From a virus: a DNA stretch of 24,828 bases. Of this stretch, positions 13,691 through 21,698 are shown piece after piece (the stretch's first letter is position 1; each line of letters begins with the position of its first letter). The notes below the pieces were generated by a model. The model made no database searches. It worked only from the letters and a program-made list of their open reading frames with translations, and was not told the origin of the DNA. The stretch covers positions 1 through 24,828 of IMG/VR virus record IMGVR_UViG_3300031334_000450; one strand, 5' to 3'. A program made the position numbers and the translations under genes.

Positions 13691-16600
13691 TGGCGGTGCT
13701 GGCCATCGCCGGCGCGGGCGCGCTCGGCAGCTCCGCGCTCGGGCTGGGCTGGCAGGCCGGCTGGCTGATCGGCTCGACCGTCGGCTCGCTCCTGTTCGGG
13801 CCCGACCAGCCCGATATCGAAGGCCCGCGGCTGCGAGATCTGTCGGTTACCTCCTCGGCCTGGGGCGCGCCGATCCCGCTGATTTACGGCACGATGCGCG
13901 CCTCCGGCAACGTGATCTGGGCGCCCGGGATCCGTGAGGAGCGCCAGACCCGCAAGGTGGGCGGCAAGGGCGGCGGCGGTGGTCAGCGCCAGACCACCTA
14001 TGGCTACTACGCCTCCTTCGCGCTCGGCCTCGCCGAAGGCCCGGCCGGCGACCTCATCCGGATCTGGGCCGATGGCAAGCTCATCCATGACGCGCGCGGC
14101 ACCAATCCGGATGTGTCGATCCCCGGGCTGGAGTTCCGGTTTCACGAGGGCAGCGAGGACCAGCTGCCCGATCCGCTGATCGAGGCCACCGAAGGCCATG
14201 GCCGGACCCCGGCCTTTCGCGGGCTGGCCTACCTTGTGTTCGAAGATCTGCCGCTGGAAAACTTCGGCAACCGCATCCCCAACATCACCGCCGAGGTGAC
14301 CTTCAACGCGCAGGAGGCCTTCCCCGCGCTCAAGAGCACCAACCTGCCGGGTGGTCCGCTCGACAGCGTGCTGACGAGCTACGGGGCCACCGACTTTCAG
14401 CGCCAGCGGCAGCTCATGCTGACCCCGGACGGTCTTCGGCTGTTCGATCTGCGCACGCTGGAGGAGCTGGCGCAGGCCCGGCCCGAGGATCTGATTTCCG
14501 ACGCGCTGGCCGAGGCGTTGAACCTCTACAGGAATAATTACGGGTTCGATCACTGCTTCATCGGCGGCGACGGGTATGCCTATACTCAAGTCGGCATCAG
14601 CAACACCAAGCCGGTCGTGAAGATCGATCTCGACGCGATGGCGGTCGTGGACAGCTTCGGGCGCCGCAGCAACAGCCTGAGCAACAATTCCGGCGGTTTC
14701 GTATCACTCACGACACTGGGCTGGATGCGCGCGCTCAGCCTGACCGGGCCTGTCGATGTCCTGATCGCTTCGGGCCGGTTCGGCGGCGGCCATGGCTGCG
14801 TGCGGGCCGACACCATGGAGTTCCTCGCCAACCTGCCGCGCATGGGACCGGGGCCGACGAATGTCGAGAATATCGTGCAGGGGCGCGTGGGCGACGGCCT
14901 CGGCGAGGCGTGGATCCTGCGCACGTCGAACACCGGCACGGCCAGCACCATTCCCATCGAGCGGCTGCGCGTACGCCCGGGCGCGCCTCAGCCGGTCGTC
15001 GAGAATGCTGGGCACTGGCAGCTGTCTGCGGCCGACATCCATTCCGAGGCGACAGGATTCACCTACGAGCCGGCCGGCGCGGTGTATGATCCAGTGGATG
15101 ATGCGCTGGTCTGGATCAGCGCGCTCGCCTTTCCGGACGCGCTCAGTGATCTGGAGGGGCGGTATGCGGTCAAATGGCGCCCCGATGACGGGGTGATCTG
15201 GGCGACGCGGCTGTCGCTCTTCGCGTTTTCCACCACGCGCAAGGAGAACATGGCGATAGCCAAATCCCGCACCGAGGGCCGGCGCATGGCGTGGCATCGC
15301 GAGCCGCAGGTCAGCCAGGTCGATCTGCGCACCGGCGCGGAGATCCTGTTCACCGAAGGCTTCGCCGCGGGCAGCATCTTCGGCGGCGGTGAGGCCGCGG
15401 GGTATGATGCGCGCTCGGACACGCTCACGGGCTATGTGCAGACCGGGTCGGCCGCAACCCGGCTGTTTCTCAACCGCACCGCCGGCGACGGGGTGACACC
15501 GGGCGCGATCGTCGCGGATATTTGCGCCCGCGTCGGGCTGGGGCCGGACGATATCGATGTGTCCGAGATCAATGCGCCGGTATTCCGGGGCTATGCCATC
15601 GGGCGGCAGGGATCGGCGCGGTCAGGGATAGAGCCGGTGGCGCAGGCCTTCTCGTTCGATGCGGTCGAGTCCGATGATCGGATCCGCTTCATCCCGCGCG
15701 CGCGGGAGGCTGTCGAGGCGCCGCGTCTGACCGCGGACGATCTCGTACCGGCCCGTGAGACGGGGCGCGTCGTGCAGCTCCAGCGCGTGCAGGAAACCGA
15801 TCTGCCCGAGCGCATCACCGTCACCTACCAGGAGGCCGGCCAGGGGACCGGTCAGGAAACGGGCGGCGACTACAATCAGGGCGCCCAGTCCGCCACGCGG
15901 GTCTCCCAGCCGGTCGCCACCATGGGCTCGCGCGACAAGCGCGACGTGGAGCTGCCCATGGCGCTCGAGGCCACCGAGGCAAGGCGCATCGCCGAACGGC
16001 TCATGGCCTCGGCCTGGATCGAGCGCGATGGGGTCGAGTTCGCGCTGCGGCCGGGGTTTCTGCGCCTCGATCCGACGGACCTGCTGCGCGTGGCCGCCCC
16101 GGGCGGAGCCGAGATCGCGGTTCGGCTGACGCAAATTGAGACCGGCGCCGACTGGGAGCTGCGCGTCAAGGGCGTGCGCCATATCGGGTCGGCTTATCTG
16201 TCGGACGCTATCGGCGCGACCGGTTCCGGGGTCCAAACCTCGGGCGTGCTGGGCGATGTGCCCTCGAAGTGGGTCGTCCCGCAGGTGCCGCTGCTGCGCG
16301 ATCGCCACGACACAGGCGGCGTCGCCTCGCGGCAGTATCTCTTTGCCGCCCCGCGTGTCGCGGGGCCATGGACCGGCCTGTCGCTCTTTCGTTCGCGCGA
16401 CGGGGCGGACTGGGACATTCCGGCGCGCGCAGGCGATCCCGCGCTGATCGGGGTGCTGCGCGCAGCCCTTGGCCCGCCGCGGTCGGTCTGGACATGGGAC
16501 GAGGTCAACACGCTCGAGCTGCGCCTGCGCGATCCCGACGGCCAGCTCGAGACGGTCTCGGACCTGCAGCTGCTCAATGGCCGCAACGCAGCCCTCGTGG

Positions 16601-17217
16601 TCGACGCAGATGGCGGCGCCGAACTGATCCAGTTCCGCGATGTCACACCGCTCGGCAACGACCTCTACCGCCTCTCGACACTGCTGCGCGGGCGGCGCGG
16701 TTCCGAGGCCCGGCTCGCGCATGCGGCCGGGGCGGTGATTGTGGTGCTGGAAGACGAAGGCGCGCTGTTTACGGAACCGCTCGGGCTAGTCGGTCAGCAA
16801 CTGCGCTATCGCGGCGTCGGTCGGGGCGAGGCGTTCGACGAGGCGGACACGGTCACGCAAACCCTGCGCGGCACCGATCTCAAGCCCTACGCCCCGGCGC
16901 ATGTCTCGGGCGCGTGGACGGCGGCCGGCATCACCCTGTCCTGGCGGCGGCGCACCCGGATCGGCGGCGACTGGCGCGACGGCACCGGGACCGTGCCCCT
17001 CGCCGAGGCGGCGGAGGCCTATGAGGTGGATATTCTGGACAGTGCCGGGGATGTCGTGCGGGTGCTGGAGGCCCCCACGCCGCAGGTGCTCTATGCCGCG
17101 GCCGACGCGCAGGCGGACTTCGGGTCCGTGCCGGCCACGCTCACCCTGCGCGTCCATCAGATCAGCGCGGCGGTCGGGCGCGGCTTTCCCGCCACGGCTA
17201 CAGTGCAGGAGACATGA
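13690..17217 (+). CDS. Large tail-tip / host-specificity protein (RcGTA gp15-like)
   Basis: An 1175-residue baseplate protein, equivalent in position to RcGTA gp15 and lambda gpJ. Residues 1-210 carry the N-terminal hub-binding part (AIAGAGALGSSALGLGWQAG, GAPIPLIYGTMRASGNVIWA, YGYYASFALGLAEGPAGDLI). Residues about 215-590 are repetitive beta-rich sequence that looks like a propeller rather than the TIM barrel of RcGTA gp15. Residues about 600-770 match a Phage-tail_3 domain (GDGVTPGAIVADICARVGLG, YAIGRQGSARSGIEPVAQAF). Near 993 is YRLSTLLRGRRGSEARLAHA, typical of the gp15 C-terminal region, and 1065-1175 resembles a fibronectin III domain. I chose ATG 13690 because it overlaps the previous stop; the open frame upstream is a shadow of the peptidase gene. 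Confidence 0.85.
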   Translation: MAVLAIAGAGALGSSALGLGWQAGWLIGSTVGSLLFGPDQPDIEGPRLRDLSVTSSAWGAPIPLIYGTMRASGNVIWAPGIREERQTRKVGGKGGGGGQRQTTYGYYASFALGLAEGPAGDLIRIWADGKLIHDARGTNPDVSIPGLEFRFHEGSEDQLPDPLIEATEGHGRTPAFRGLAYLVFEDLPLENFGNRIPNITAEVTFNAQEAFPALKSTNLPGGPLDSVLTSYGATDFQRQRQLMLTPDGLRLFDLRTLEELAQARPEDLISDALAEALNLYRNNYGFDHCFIGGDGYAYTQVGISNTKPVVKIDLDAMAVVDSFGRRSNSLSNNSGGFVSLTTLGWMRALSLTGPVDVLIASGRFGGGHGCVRADTMEFLANLPRMGPGPTNVENIVQGRVGDGLGEAWILRTSNTGTASTIPIERLRVRPGAPQPVVENAGHWQLSAADIHSEATGFTYEPAGAVYDPVDDALVWISALAFPDALSDLEGRYAVKWRPDDGVIWATRLSLFAFSTTRKENMAIAKSRTEGRRMAWHREPQVSQVDLRTGAEILFTEGFAAGSIFGGGEAAGYDARSDTLTGYVQTGSAATRLFLNRTAGDGVTPGAIVADICARVGLGPDDIDVSEINAPVFRGYAIGRQGSARSGIEPVAQAFSFDAVESDDRIRFIPRAREAVEAPRLTADDLVPARETGRVVQLQRVQETDLPERITVTYQEAGQGTGQETGGDYNQGAQSATRVSQPVATMGSRDKRDVELPMALEATEARRIAERLMASAWIERDGVEFALRPGFLRLDPTDLLRVAAPGGAEIAVRLTQIETGADWELRVKGVRHIGSAYLSDAIGATGSGVQTSGVLGDVPSKWVVPQVPLLRDRHDTGGVASRQYLFAAPRVAGPWTGLSLFRSRDGADWDIPARAGDPALIGVLRAALGPPRSVWTWDEVNTLELRLRDPDGQLETVSDLQLLNGRNAALVVDADGGAELIQFRDVTPLGNDLYRLSTLLRGRRGSEARLAHAAGAVIVVLEDEGALFTEPLGLVGQQLRYRGVGRGEAFDEADTVTQTLRGTDLKPYAPAHVSGAWTAAGITLSWRRRTRIGGDWRDGTGTVPLAEAAEAYEVDILDSAGDVVRVLEAPTPQVLYAAADAQADFGSVPATLTLRVHQISAAVGRGFPATATVQET

Positions 17218-17952
17218 ATGAGCACGCCCAATCTCGCCATCGCGCATATCCAGGCGTCGCAGGACCAGAAGGAGGTCACCGCGAACGCCGGTTTCGATGC
17301 GCTGGATCTGGCGATGACGGCAAGCCTCTCGGTCGATTGCAGCGCGGGTGGCACGGTCTCTGTCTCAGCAGCCGATCTGCGCCGCCATGTGCGGCTGGTG
17401 CTCCAGGGGAGCCCCGGCGATGCTTTCGTCGTCGAGTTGGCTGATACCCCCCGCCTTCTGGCGCTGCGCAACGCCACCGATGCGGACACTAGCCTCACGA
17501 ACACCGCGGGCAGCGAGACCGTGGACCTGCCCGCCGGCGCGGAGGTGATGATCCATTCCGGGCCGGACGGGATTGCGGGCGTCGGCGCGGCCGGGGGTGG
17601 CGTGTACGACTTTGGCATGGTGGCGTTTCAGGCGCCGCCGCCCGGCGCGGTCATCGGCAAGGTCGTCATCCCGCGCGCCATCATCCTCCCGGCCGATTTC
17701 ACTGGCGCGCGCGGCGATGTCGACACTCCTCCGGCCGCCGACTGGAGCATCGACGTGACCCGCAACGGCCTGAGCATCGGGAGCATCACGGTTTCGACCA
17801 CCGGCGCGTTCGCCTTTGCCACCATCGCCAATTCGGCGGTGCCGATCGCCCCCGGCGATGTCCTGCGCTTCGTCGCGGATCCCAGAGACGATCCGCCCGA
17901 GGCGTCCATTGCAGGCGTCTCGGTCACCCTCGCGGCCGAGCTGGCCTCCTGA
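17218..17952 (+). CDS. DUF2793-like tail fibre-associated protein
   Basis: A 244-residue protein directly after the tail-tip gene (its ATG follows the stop without a gap). The N-terminus (STPNLAIAHIQASQDQKEVT, NAGFDALDLAMTASLSVDC) resembles the DUF2793 motif found in GTA- and prophage-linked proteins of alphaproteobacteria. The middle is beta-rich (VRLVLQGSPGDAFVVELADT) and the C-terminal half (GAVIGKVVIPRAIILPADFT, WSIDVTRNGLSIGSITVSTT) looks like a small beta-sandwich. A role in the fibre or in receptor binding is inferred from place and composition. The stop overlaps the next start (TGATG). Confidence 0.6.
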   Translation: MSTPNLAIAHIQASQDQKEVTANAGFDALDLAMTASLSVDCSAGGTVSVSAADLRRHVRLVLQGSPGDAFVVELADTPRLLALRNATDADTSLTNTAGSETVDLPAGAEVMIHSGPDGIAGVGAAGGGVYDFGMVAFQAPPPGAVIGKVVIPRAIILPADFTGARGDVDTPPAADWSIDVTRNGLSIGSITVSTTGAFAFATIANSAVPIAPGDVLRFVADPRDDPPEASIAGVSVTLAAELAS

Positions 17953-19253
17953 TGGCCCTTCTGTTCACATCGCTCTTAACCGCCGGGACCGGCACCCCGC
18001 CACCGCCGCCCGCGGCGATCGAGACCTTCTTTGCCGACGGTCAGACACGGATCTTCGAGCACGATGTCGGCCTGACCGCGCAGGTGGCGACCTCGAACGT
18101 CCGCAGCTTCCTGTCCTGGGACGTGCCGGGCGCGCATGCGGATGTCGAGATCCTCGCCCGGGTCGCGACGGATGCGCCGCCCGCCAATCGCATTGGCCTC
18201 CTTGCGCGCGGCAGCGGCAGCGCCGGCGCCGAGACCGGCTGGGTGCTTCAGCGCGCGCGTGACGACGAGTCCTTCGAGATGGTTCTCTATGACGCCGGCG
18301 CGTTCACCATCCTGCAGGCTTCCGGCGCGGCGGAGTTCGTCAATACGGACGCGCGGTGGGTCTGGATGCGCTTTCGCGTGCAGGGCACGACCGCCCGGGG
18401 CCGGATCTGGGCCGATGGCGTGCAGGACGAACCGCCAGACTGGCAGATCGAGGCGACCGACAGCACGCTCTCCGCCCCGGGGCGCATCGGGCTATTCGGG
18501 TTCGATGCCAACACGCATCTTGTCTGCGATCACCTGTCGGTCGGCGTGGGCGGTGCGGCCGCCCCGTCGCCCGGCGATCCGGTGGGCGCGGATCAATACC
18601 GCATGGATCCCGCCACGACGGATCCCGCGACCGACTGGACGCCCCGCTGGGCGCCGCTGCAGCAGGCGCTCTCGCAAGCCGGAACAGACGTCACGCAGAT
18701 CATGCCCTGGGGCTGGCAGGGGCTCTGGGGTGAGGCGGGCGCGACCACCACCGCCCTTATCGGGGCCGACCGGCTGTCGCTCGCCGCGGCCGGCAATGCG
18801 CGGCGGGCCTTCGTCTACTGGCCGCTCGGGCCCCTGCGGGACTGCGACATCCGTGCGCGCGTGCTTACGACCTCTGGCACGAACAACCAGGTCCGGTTGC
18901 ATGCGCGGCTTGGCGACTACGCGCTCGGAGCACCGGAACGCGGCTACTTCATCGACTTCGTCTCGGGCGTGGTCGAACTGCGCAAATACGACGCGACGGG
19001 CGCCGCTGTCACGCTGGACGACACGGCCGGCTTCAGCTGGCAGGCGAACACCTGGTACCATGCGCGCCTGAGATGCGAGGGCGATCTGATCCGCGGCAAA
19101 GTCTGGGCCGGCGGCGTGCTCGACGAGCCGGCGGCATGGCTCCTGTCGGCCGAGGACACCGAGTTCGCCGAGGGTTATGCAGGGATCGGTCTCTACACGG
19201 CCTCCGGCACGAAGCGCGTCGATCATGTCCGGATCGAAAGCCTCGACCCGTAG
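17952..19253 (+). CDS. Tandem lectin-like domain protein, putative receptor binding
   Basis: A 433-residue protein made of two similar beta-sandwich domains joined by a Pro/Gly/Asp-rich linker (residues about 200-235). In each copy a segment of type D-V/I-ARV (ADVEILARVATDA; CDIRARVLTTS) is followed by RIGLLARG/VRLHARLG, then RFRVQGTTARGRIWADGVQD / RLRCEGDLIRGKVWAGGVLD, then PGRIGLFGFDANTHLVCDHL / YAGIGLYTASGTKRVDHVRI. This is the layout of LamG/concanavalin-A-like domains. Last gene of the tail module, before lysis genes; binding to a surface glycan is inferred. The N-terminus (MALLFTSLLTAGTGTPPPPP) is short and proline-rich, probably an attachment arm, not a signal peptide. Confidence 0.6.
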   Translation: MALLFTSLLTAGTGTPPPPPAAIETFFADGQTRIFEHDVGLTAQVATSNVRSFLSWDVPGAHADVEILARVATDAPPANRIGLLARGSGSAGAETGWVLQRARDDESFEMVLYDAGAFTILQASGAAEFVNTDARWVWMRFRVQGTTARGRIWADGVQDEPPDWQIEATDSTLSAPGRIGLFGFDANTHLVCDHLSVGVGGAAAPSPGDPVGADQYRMDPATTDPATDWTPRWAPLQQALSQAGTDVTQIMPWGWQGLWGEAGATTTALIGADRLSLAAAGNARRAFVYWPLGPLRDCDIRARVLTTSGTNNQVRLHARLGDYALGAPERGYFIDFVSGVVELRKYDATGAAVTLDDTAGFSWQANTWYHARLRCEGDLIRGKVWAGGVLDEPAAWLLSAEDTEFAEGYAGIGLYTASGTKRVDHVRIESLDP

Positions 19254-19336
19254 CGCGCCGCAGGGCCTATGCGTGCGGGCAGCGATGTCCCCCCACGACC
19301 ATGCACCACCACCACGCCAGCCATCAGGGAGGCAGG

Positions 19337-19645
19337 ATGCCCGACGGCGACAGCATTTCCGATCAGATCCTTAACGCCTTGCGCGATCACGGCCTCGCCG
19401 CGGCCATTGGCGTGTGGTTCAGCCTCATTGCCGGGCTGGCCGCGGCCGTGACGCGCAAGGCGTTCACCAACGAGGCGCTGCTGCACAAGCTCGAGCAGGA
19501 ACTCGAGGCCGAGCGCCTGCGCATCGAGAAGCGCCGCGACGAGGATCGCCGCATCGATCACGACCGGCTCGAACGCATCGAGCGAGACATCCACGACATG
19601 CGCAACCTCATGTTCGCCGCCTTCCAGCGCAAGAGCGACGACTGA
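19337..19645 (+). CDS. Holin-like protein: one TM segment plus coiled coil
   Basis: A 102-residue protein with one membrane segment (residues about 19-39, GLAAAIGVWFSLIAGLAAAV) followed by a highly charged coiled coil (LLHKLEQELEAERLRIEKRR, RIDHDRLERIERDIHDMRNL). It lies directly before the endolysin and spanin genes, where a holin is expected. A single TM with a long cytoplasmic coil differs from classical class I-III holins, so the holin role is inferred from position. I chose ATG 19337 because GGGAGG lies about 8 nt upstream and because the longer frame overlaps the preceding gene out of frame. Confidence 0.5.
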   Translation: MPDGDSISDQILNALRDHGLAAAIGVWFSLIAGLAAAVTRKAFTNEALLHKLEQELEAERLRIEKRRDEDRRIDHDRLERIERDIHDMRNLMFAAFQRKSDD

Positions 19646-19777
19646 CCGCGCGCTCCGTGCACCGCGTCGCAACTTGCCGGTCTCACAACCCCCAACAAAA
19701 ACCGCTCAACGCGCCCCTGTCGCTCCTGCGGGCGGCGGGCCACGCCCCCATGTCCTCAGACCCCAAGGAGACCCATC

Positions 19778-20458
19778 ATGGCCGACCCGATCCGCAGCTT
19801 CCGCCATTTCCGCGATGTGCCCGATACGCTCTGGCGCTGGCCCGACTTCAGCCCCGCCGAAATCGCCTGTCGTGGCACCGGCCAGCTCAAGCTGCATCCG
19901 GCAGCGCTCGACACCCTGCAGGCCCTGCGCGACCGGCTGAGCAAGCCGCTGATCGTCCGCTCCGCCTATCGCTCGCCGGAACACAACAGGGCTGTCGGCG
20001 GGGCCAGGGCCTCCAAGCACATGGACGGCACGGCGTTCGATATCGCCATGACAAACCACGACCCGGCAGCCTTCGAAGCGGCAGCCCGCGAGGTCGGCTT
20101 CCGCGGCTTCGGCTATTACCCCCGCTCGAGCTTCATGCATGTCGATCTGGGACCGGCGCGGTCCTGGGGCGACTCGTTCCCGAAACGCGCGACGCCGTTT
20201 GCCGCCGAAACCCCGCCCGCGCGCGAGGCGCTGGCCCAGAGCCGGACGCTCAAAGGCACCGGTGCGGCGGGTGCGGCCACCGTGGGCGCGGCCGGCGTCG
20301 AGGTCGCGCAGGAGGTTCTGGCCGAGGCGCAGGACGCCGTCCTGCCGCTGGTGCCCTATCTCGACACGCTTCGCTGGGTGTTCATCGCGCTGGCGCTCGG
20401 CGGGATCGGTATCGCCGTCTGGGCGCGCGTGGATGACTGGAAGAAGGGGCGGCGGTGA
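19778..20458 (+). CDS. Peptidase M15 endolysin with C-terminal membrane anchor
   Basis: A 226-residue protein. Residues about 15-130 are a Peptidase_M15_3 domain (zinc D-Ala-D-Ala carboxypeptidase/L,D-endopeptidase type) that cuts peptidoglycan peptides: VRSAYRSPEHNRAVGG, the zinc motif ASKHMDGTAFDIAM (H81, D88) and FMHVDLGP (H121). The C-terminal third has an Ala/Gly/Glu-rich linker and one TM segment (about 199-216, TLRWVFIALALGGIGIAVWA) followed by a basic tail (RVDDWKKGRR). No N-terminal signal is seen. Most phage endolysins of this class end after the catalytic domain, so the anchor is notable. The ATG at 19778 follows AAGGAGA. The stop overlaps the i-spanin start. Confidence 0.85.
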   Translation: MADPIRSFRHFRDVPDTLWRWPDFSPAEIACRGTGQLKLHPAALDTLQALRDRLSKPLIVRSAYRSPEHNRAVGGARASKHMDGTAFDIAMTNHDPAAFEAAAREVGFRGFGYYPRSSFMHVDLGPARSWGDSFPKRATPFAAETPPAREALAQSRTLKGTGAAGAATVGAAGVEVAQEVLAEAQDAVLPLVPYLDTLRWVFIALALGGIGIAVWARVDDWKKGRR

Positions 20459-20715
20459 TGTGGGGCTCCCTGCTGGCCGGGATCCTCGCCCGGCCATGGG
20501 CGCGGCGGGTGGCAGGTTTTGCCCTCGCCGGGCTCACAATCACCCTCTTTCTTCTCAACCTTCGTCGGTCAGGCGAGCGCGCGGGACGCGCTGCCGAGCG
20601 GCTGGACAATCTGGAGCGCACCGATGTCATTCAACGCCACATGCTGGACGCGGCCGCAAACCGGCCTCGCGATCGCGACGCTCTTGTTGAGCGGTTGCGC
20701 GGGGGTTGGTTCTGA
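20458..20715 (+). CDS. Inner-membrane spanin (Rz-like)
   Basis: An 85-residue protein with one N-terminal TM segment (residues about 15-34, RRVAGFALAGLTITLFLLNL) and a short periplasmic helical part (RAGRAAERLDNLERTDVIQR, HMLDAAANRPRDRDALVERL). This is the layout of an i-spanin, which joins with an outer-membrane lipoprotein to fuse the membranes at the end of lysis. It is short for an Rz protein (lambda Rz is 153 aa). The call is supported by the overlapping o-spanin gene that starts inside it in another frame. ATG 20458 overlaps the endolysin stop; a GTG at 20455 is also possible. Confidence 0.7.
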   Translation: MWGSLLAGILARPWARRVAGFALAGLTITLFLLNLRRSGERAGRAAERLDNLERTDVIQRHMLDAAANRPRDRDALVERLRGGWF

Positions 20716-20878
20716 CACCTCGCCCAGCGGCTGTCCGCCGGTGGTGGTGTACAGCCAGGCCGAGCAATCGCGATTGGCAGGCGAGATCGCCGCGCTGCCG
20801 GAAGACGCTCTGATCTTGGACTGGCTGGCGGATTATGCCGTTCTGCGCGACCAGGCGCGGGCCTGCACGGGCCGATGA
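20624..20878 (+). CDS. Outer-membrane spanin lipoprotein (Rz1-like)
   Basis: An 84-residue protein whose gene starts inside the i-spanin gene in the +1 frame (92-nt overlap). It has a signal segment ending in a lipobox, TGLAIATLLLSGC, with C25 as the predicted lipidated residue, then a short mature chain (AGVGSDTSPSGCPPVVVYSQ, EIAALPEDALILDWLADYAV). Nested or overlapping i-/o-spanin genes are typical of phage lysis cassettes. I chose ATG 20624 because GGAG lies 7 nt upstream and gives a normal lipoprotein signal; the frame opens at 20519 but that part lacks signal character. The mature part is longer than lambda Rz1 and not strongly Pro-rich. Confidence 0.75.
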   Translation: MSFNATCWTRPQTGLAIATLLLSGCAGVGSDTSPSGCPPVVVYSQAEQSRLAGEIAALPEDALILDWLADYAVLRDQARACTGR

Positions 20879-21005
20879 GCTGGAGCCGCCGTTCGAAATC
20901 GTGGTGCGGGCATAGGAATGTCGTGTCAGTTCCAGTATCTTCTGCAATCTTGTCGCCATCAGAAACGTGTGCGTGCTGCGTCCAGCGCCGCCGCGGTCCC
21001 GCCGC

Positions 21006-21524
21006 TCAGCGCATGGTGATGGCGCGCGCCTCGGCAAGCAGACGCGTCTGGATTGCATGCAAGTCCTGCAACGGGACAACCTCGGGATAGTGGGCGGCGC
21101 GCAACGCCACCGCCTCGACGCGGACCTGATGCTGCCGTCTCCCCATACCGAGGCAGAGCCATGTCTCCGGCGCGTCGGCCACATGAATCACCGGCTTGCC
21201 AGATTTGATAATTGCCGCATCGATACCGCGATTGGTGATACGAAAGGCACGATGTCTGTCGACAACGAAGTCCATCAATTCTGACAGGCTTTCGCGATCG
21301 AAGTGACTCTCGTCGTGCGCGCGGCTTCCCGGCAGGCGGACGGCTGTCGCACCCGAGGCGCGAATTTCAAGAAACGAACCTGGCCTGGATGGGTCATCTT
21401 GCGGGCCGAGCAGGGAAAAGCTCAGCAACGCCCGGCTGTCGCCGGACTGCCCCGCCGACATGCCGAGTGCCCATGCAACCGGAGCAATCAGAAATGCGCG
21501 ACGCCTGATGCGCGGCCCTGACAT
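21006..21524 (-). CDS. Secreted protein of unknown function with Tat-like signal
   Basis: A 172-residue protein opening with a basic stretch and RRAFLIAPVAWALGMSAGQ: the R8-R9-A-F-L core fits the twin-arginine motif, followed by a hydrophobic segment and probable signal cleavage around residue 25. The mature part (RALLSFSLLGPQDDPSRPGS, LSELMDFVVDRHRAFRITNR, ETWLCLGMGRRQHQVRVEAV) has no motif I recognise. The ATG at 21524 is preceded on its strand by GGGAG about 9 nt upstream. It faces the phage lysis genes across a 127-nt gap (20879-21005) with no strong terminator by eye, and probably marks the end of the prophage, or a late-region accessory gene. Confidence 0.6.
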   Translation of the reverse strand: MSGPRIRRRAFLIAPVAWALGMSAGQSGDSRALLSFSLLGPQDDPSRPGSFLEIRASGATAVRLPGSRAHDESHFDRESLSELMDFVVDRHRAFRITNRGIDAAIIKSGKPVIHVADAPETWLCLGMGRRQHQVRVEAVALRAAHYPEVVPLQDLHAIQTRLLAEARAITMR

Positions 21525-21698
21525 TTCGGGTCTCCCAGCATCATCGTGGCCACTTCGGCCCTTTCAGAAGAATCCTCCCTGTCCGCGCGTCGGTCAAGTG
21601 GTTCCAAACCCGAGCGCGCCGGGTATCGACCCCAAGTTTGCGAAAATTGGCCCAAAATGGTAGGGTTAACGCATTGTCCAAAACATGGGAGGTCAGAA

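Noticed and set aside
20879-21005. Attachment site or terminator at the right end of the prophage
   Set aside because: No matching direct repeat or GC hairpin with a T-run could be found by eye, and the left end of the prophage is outside the window.
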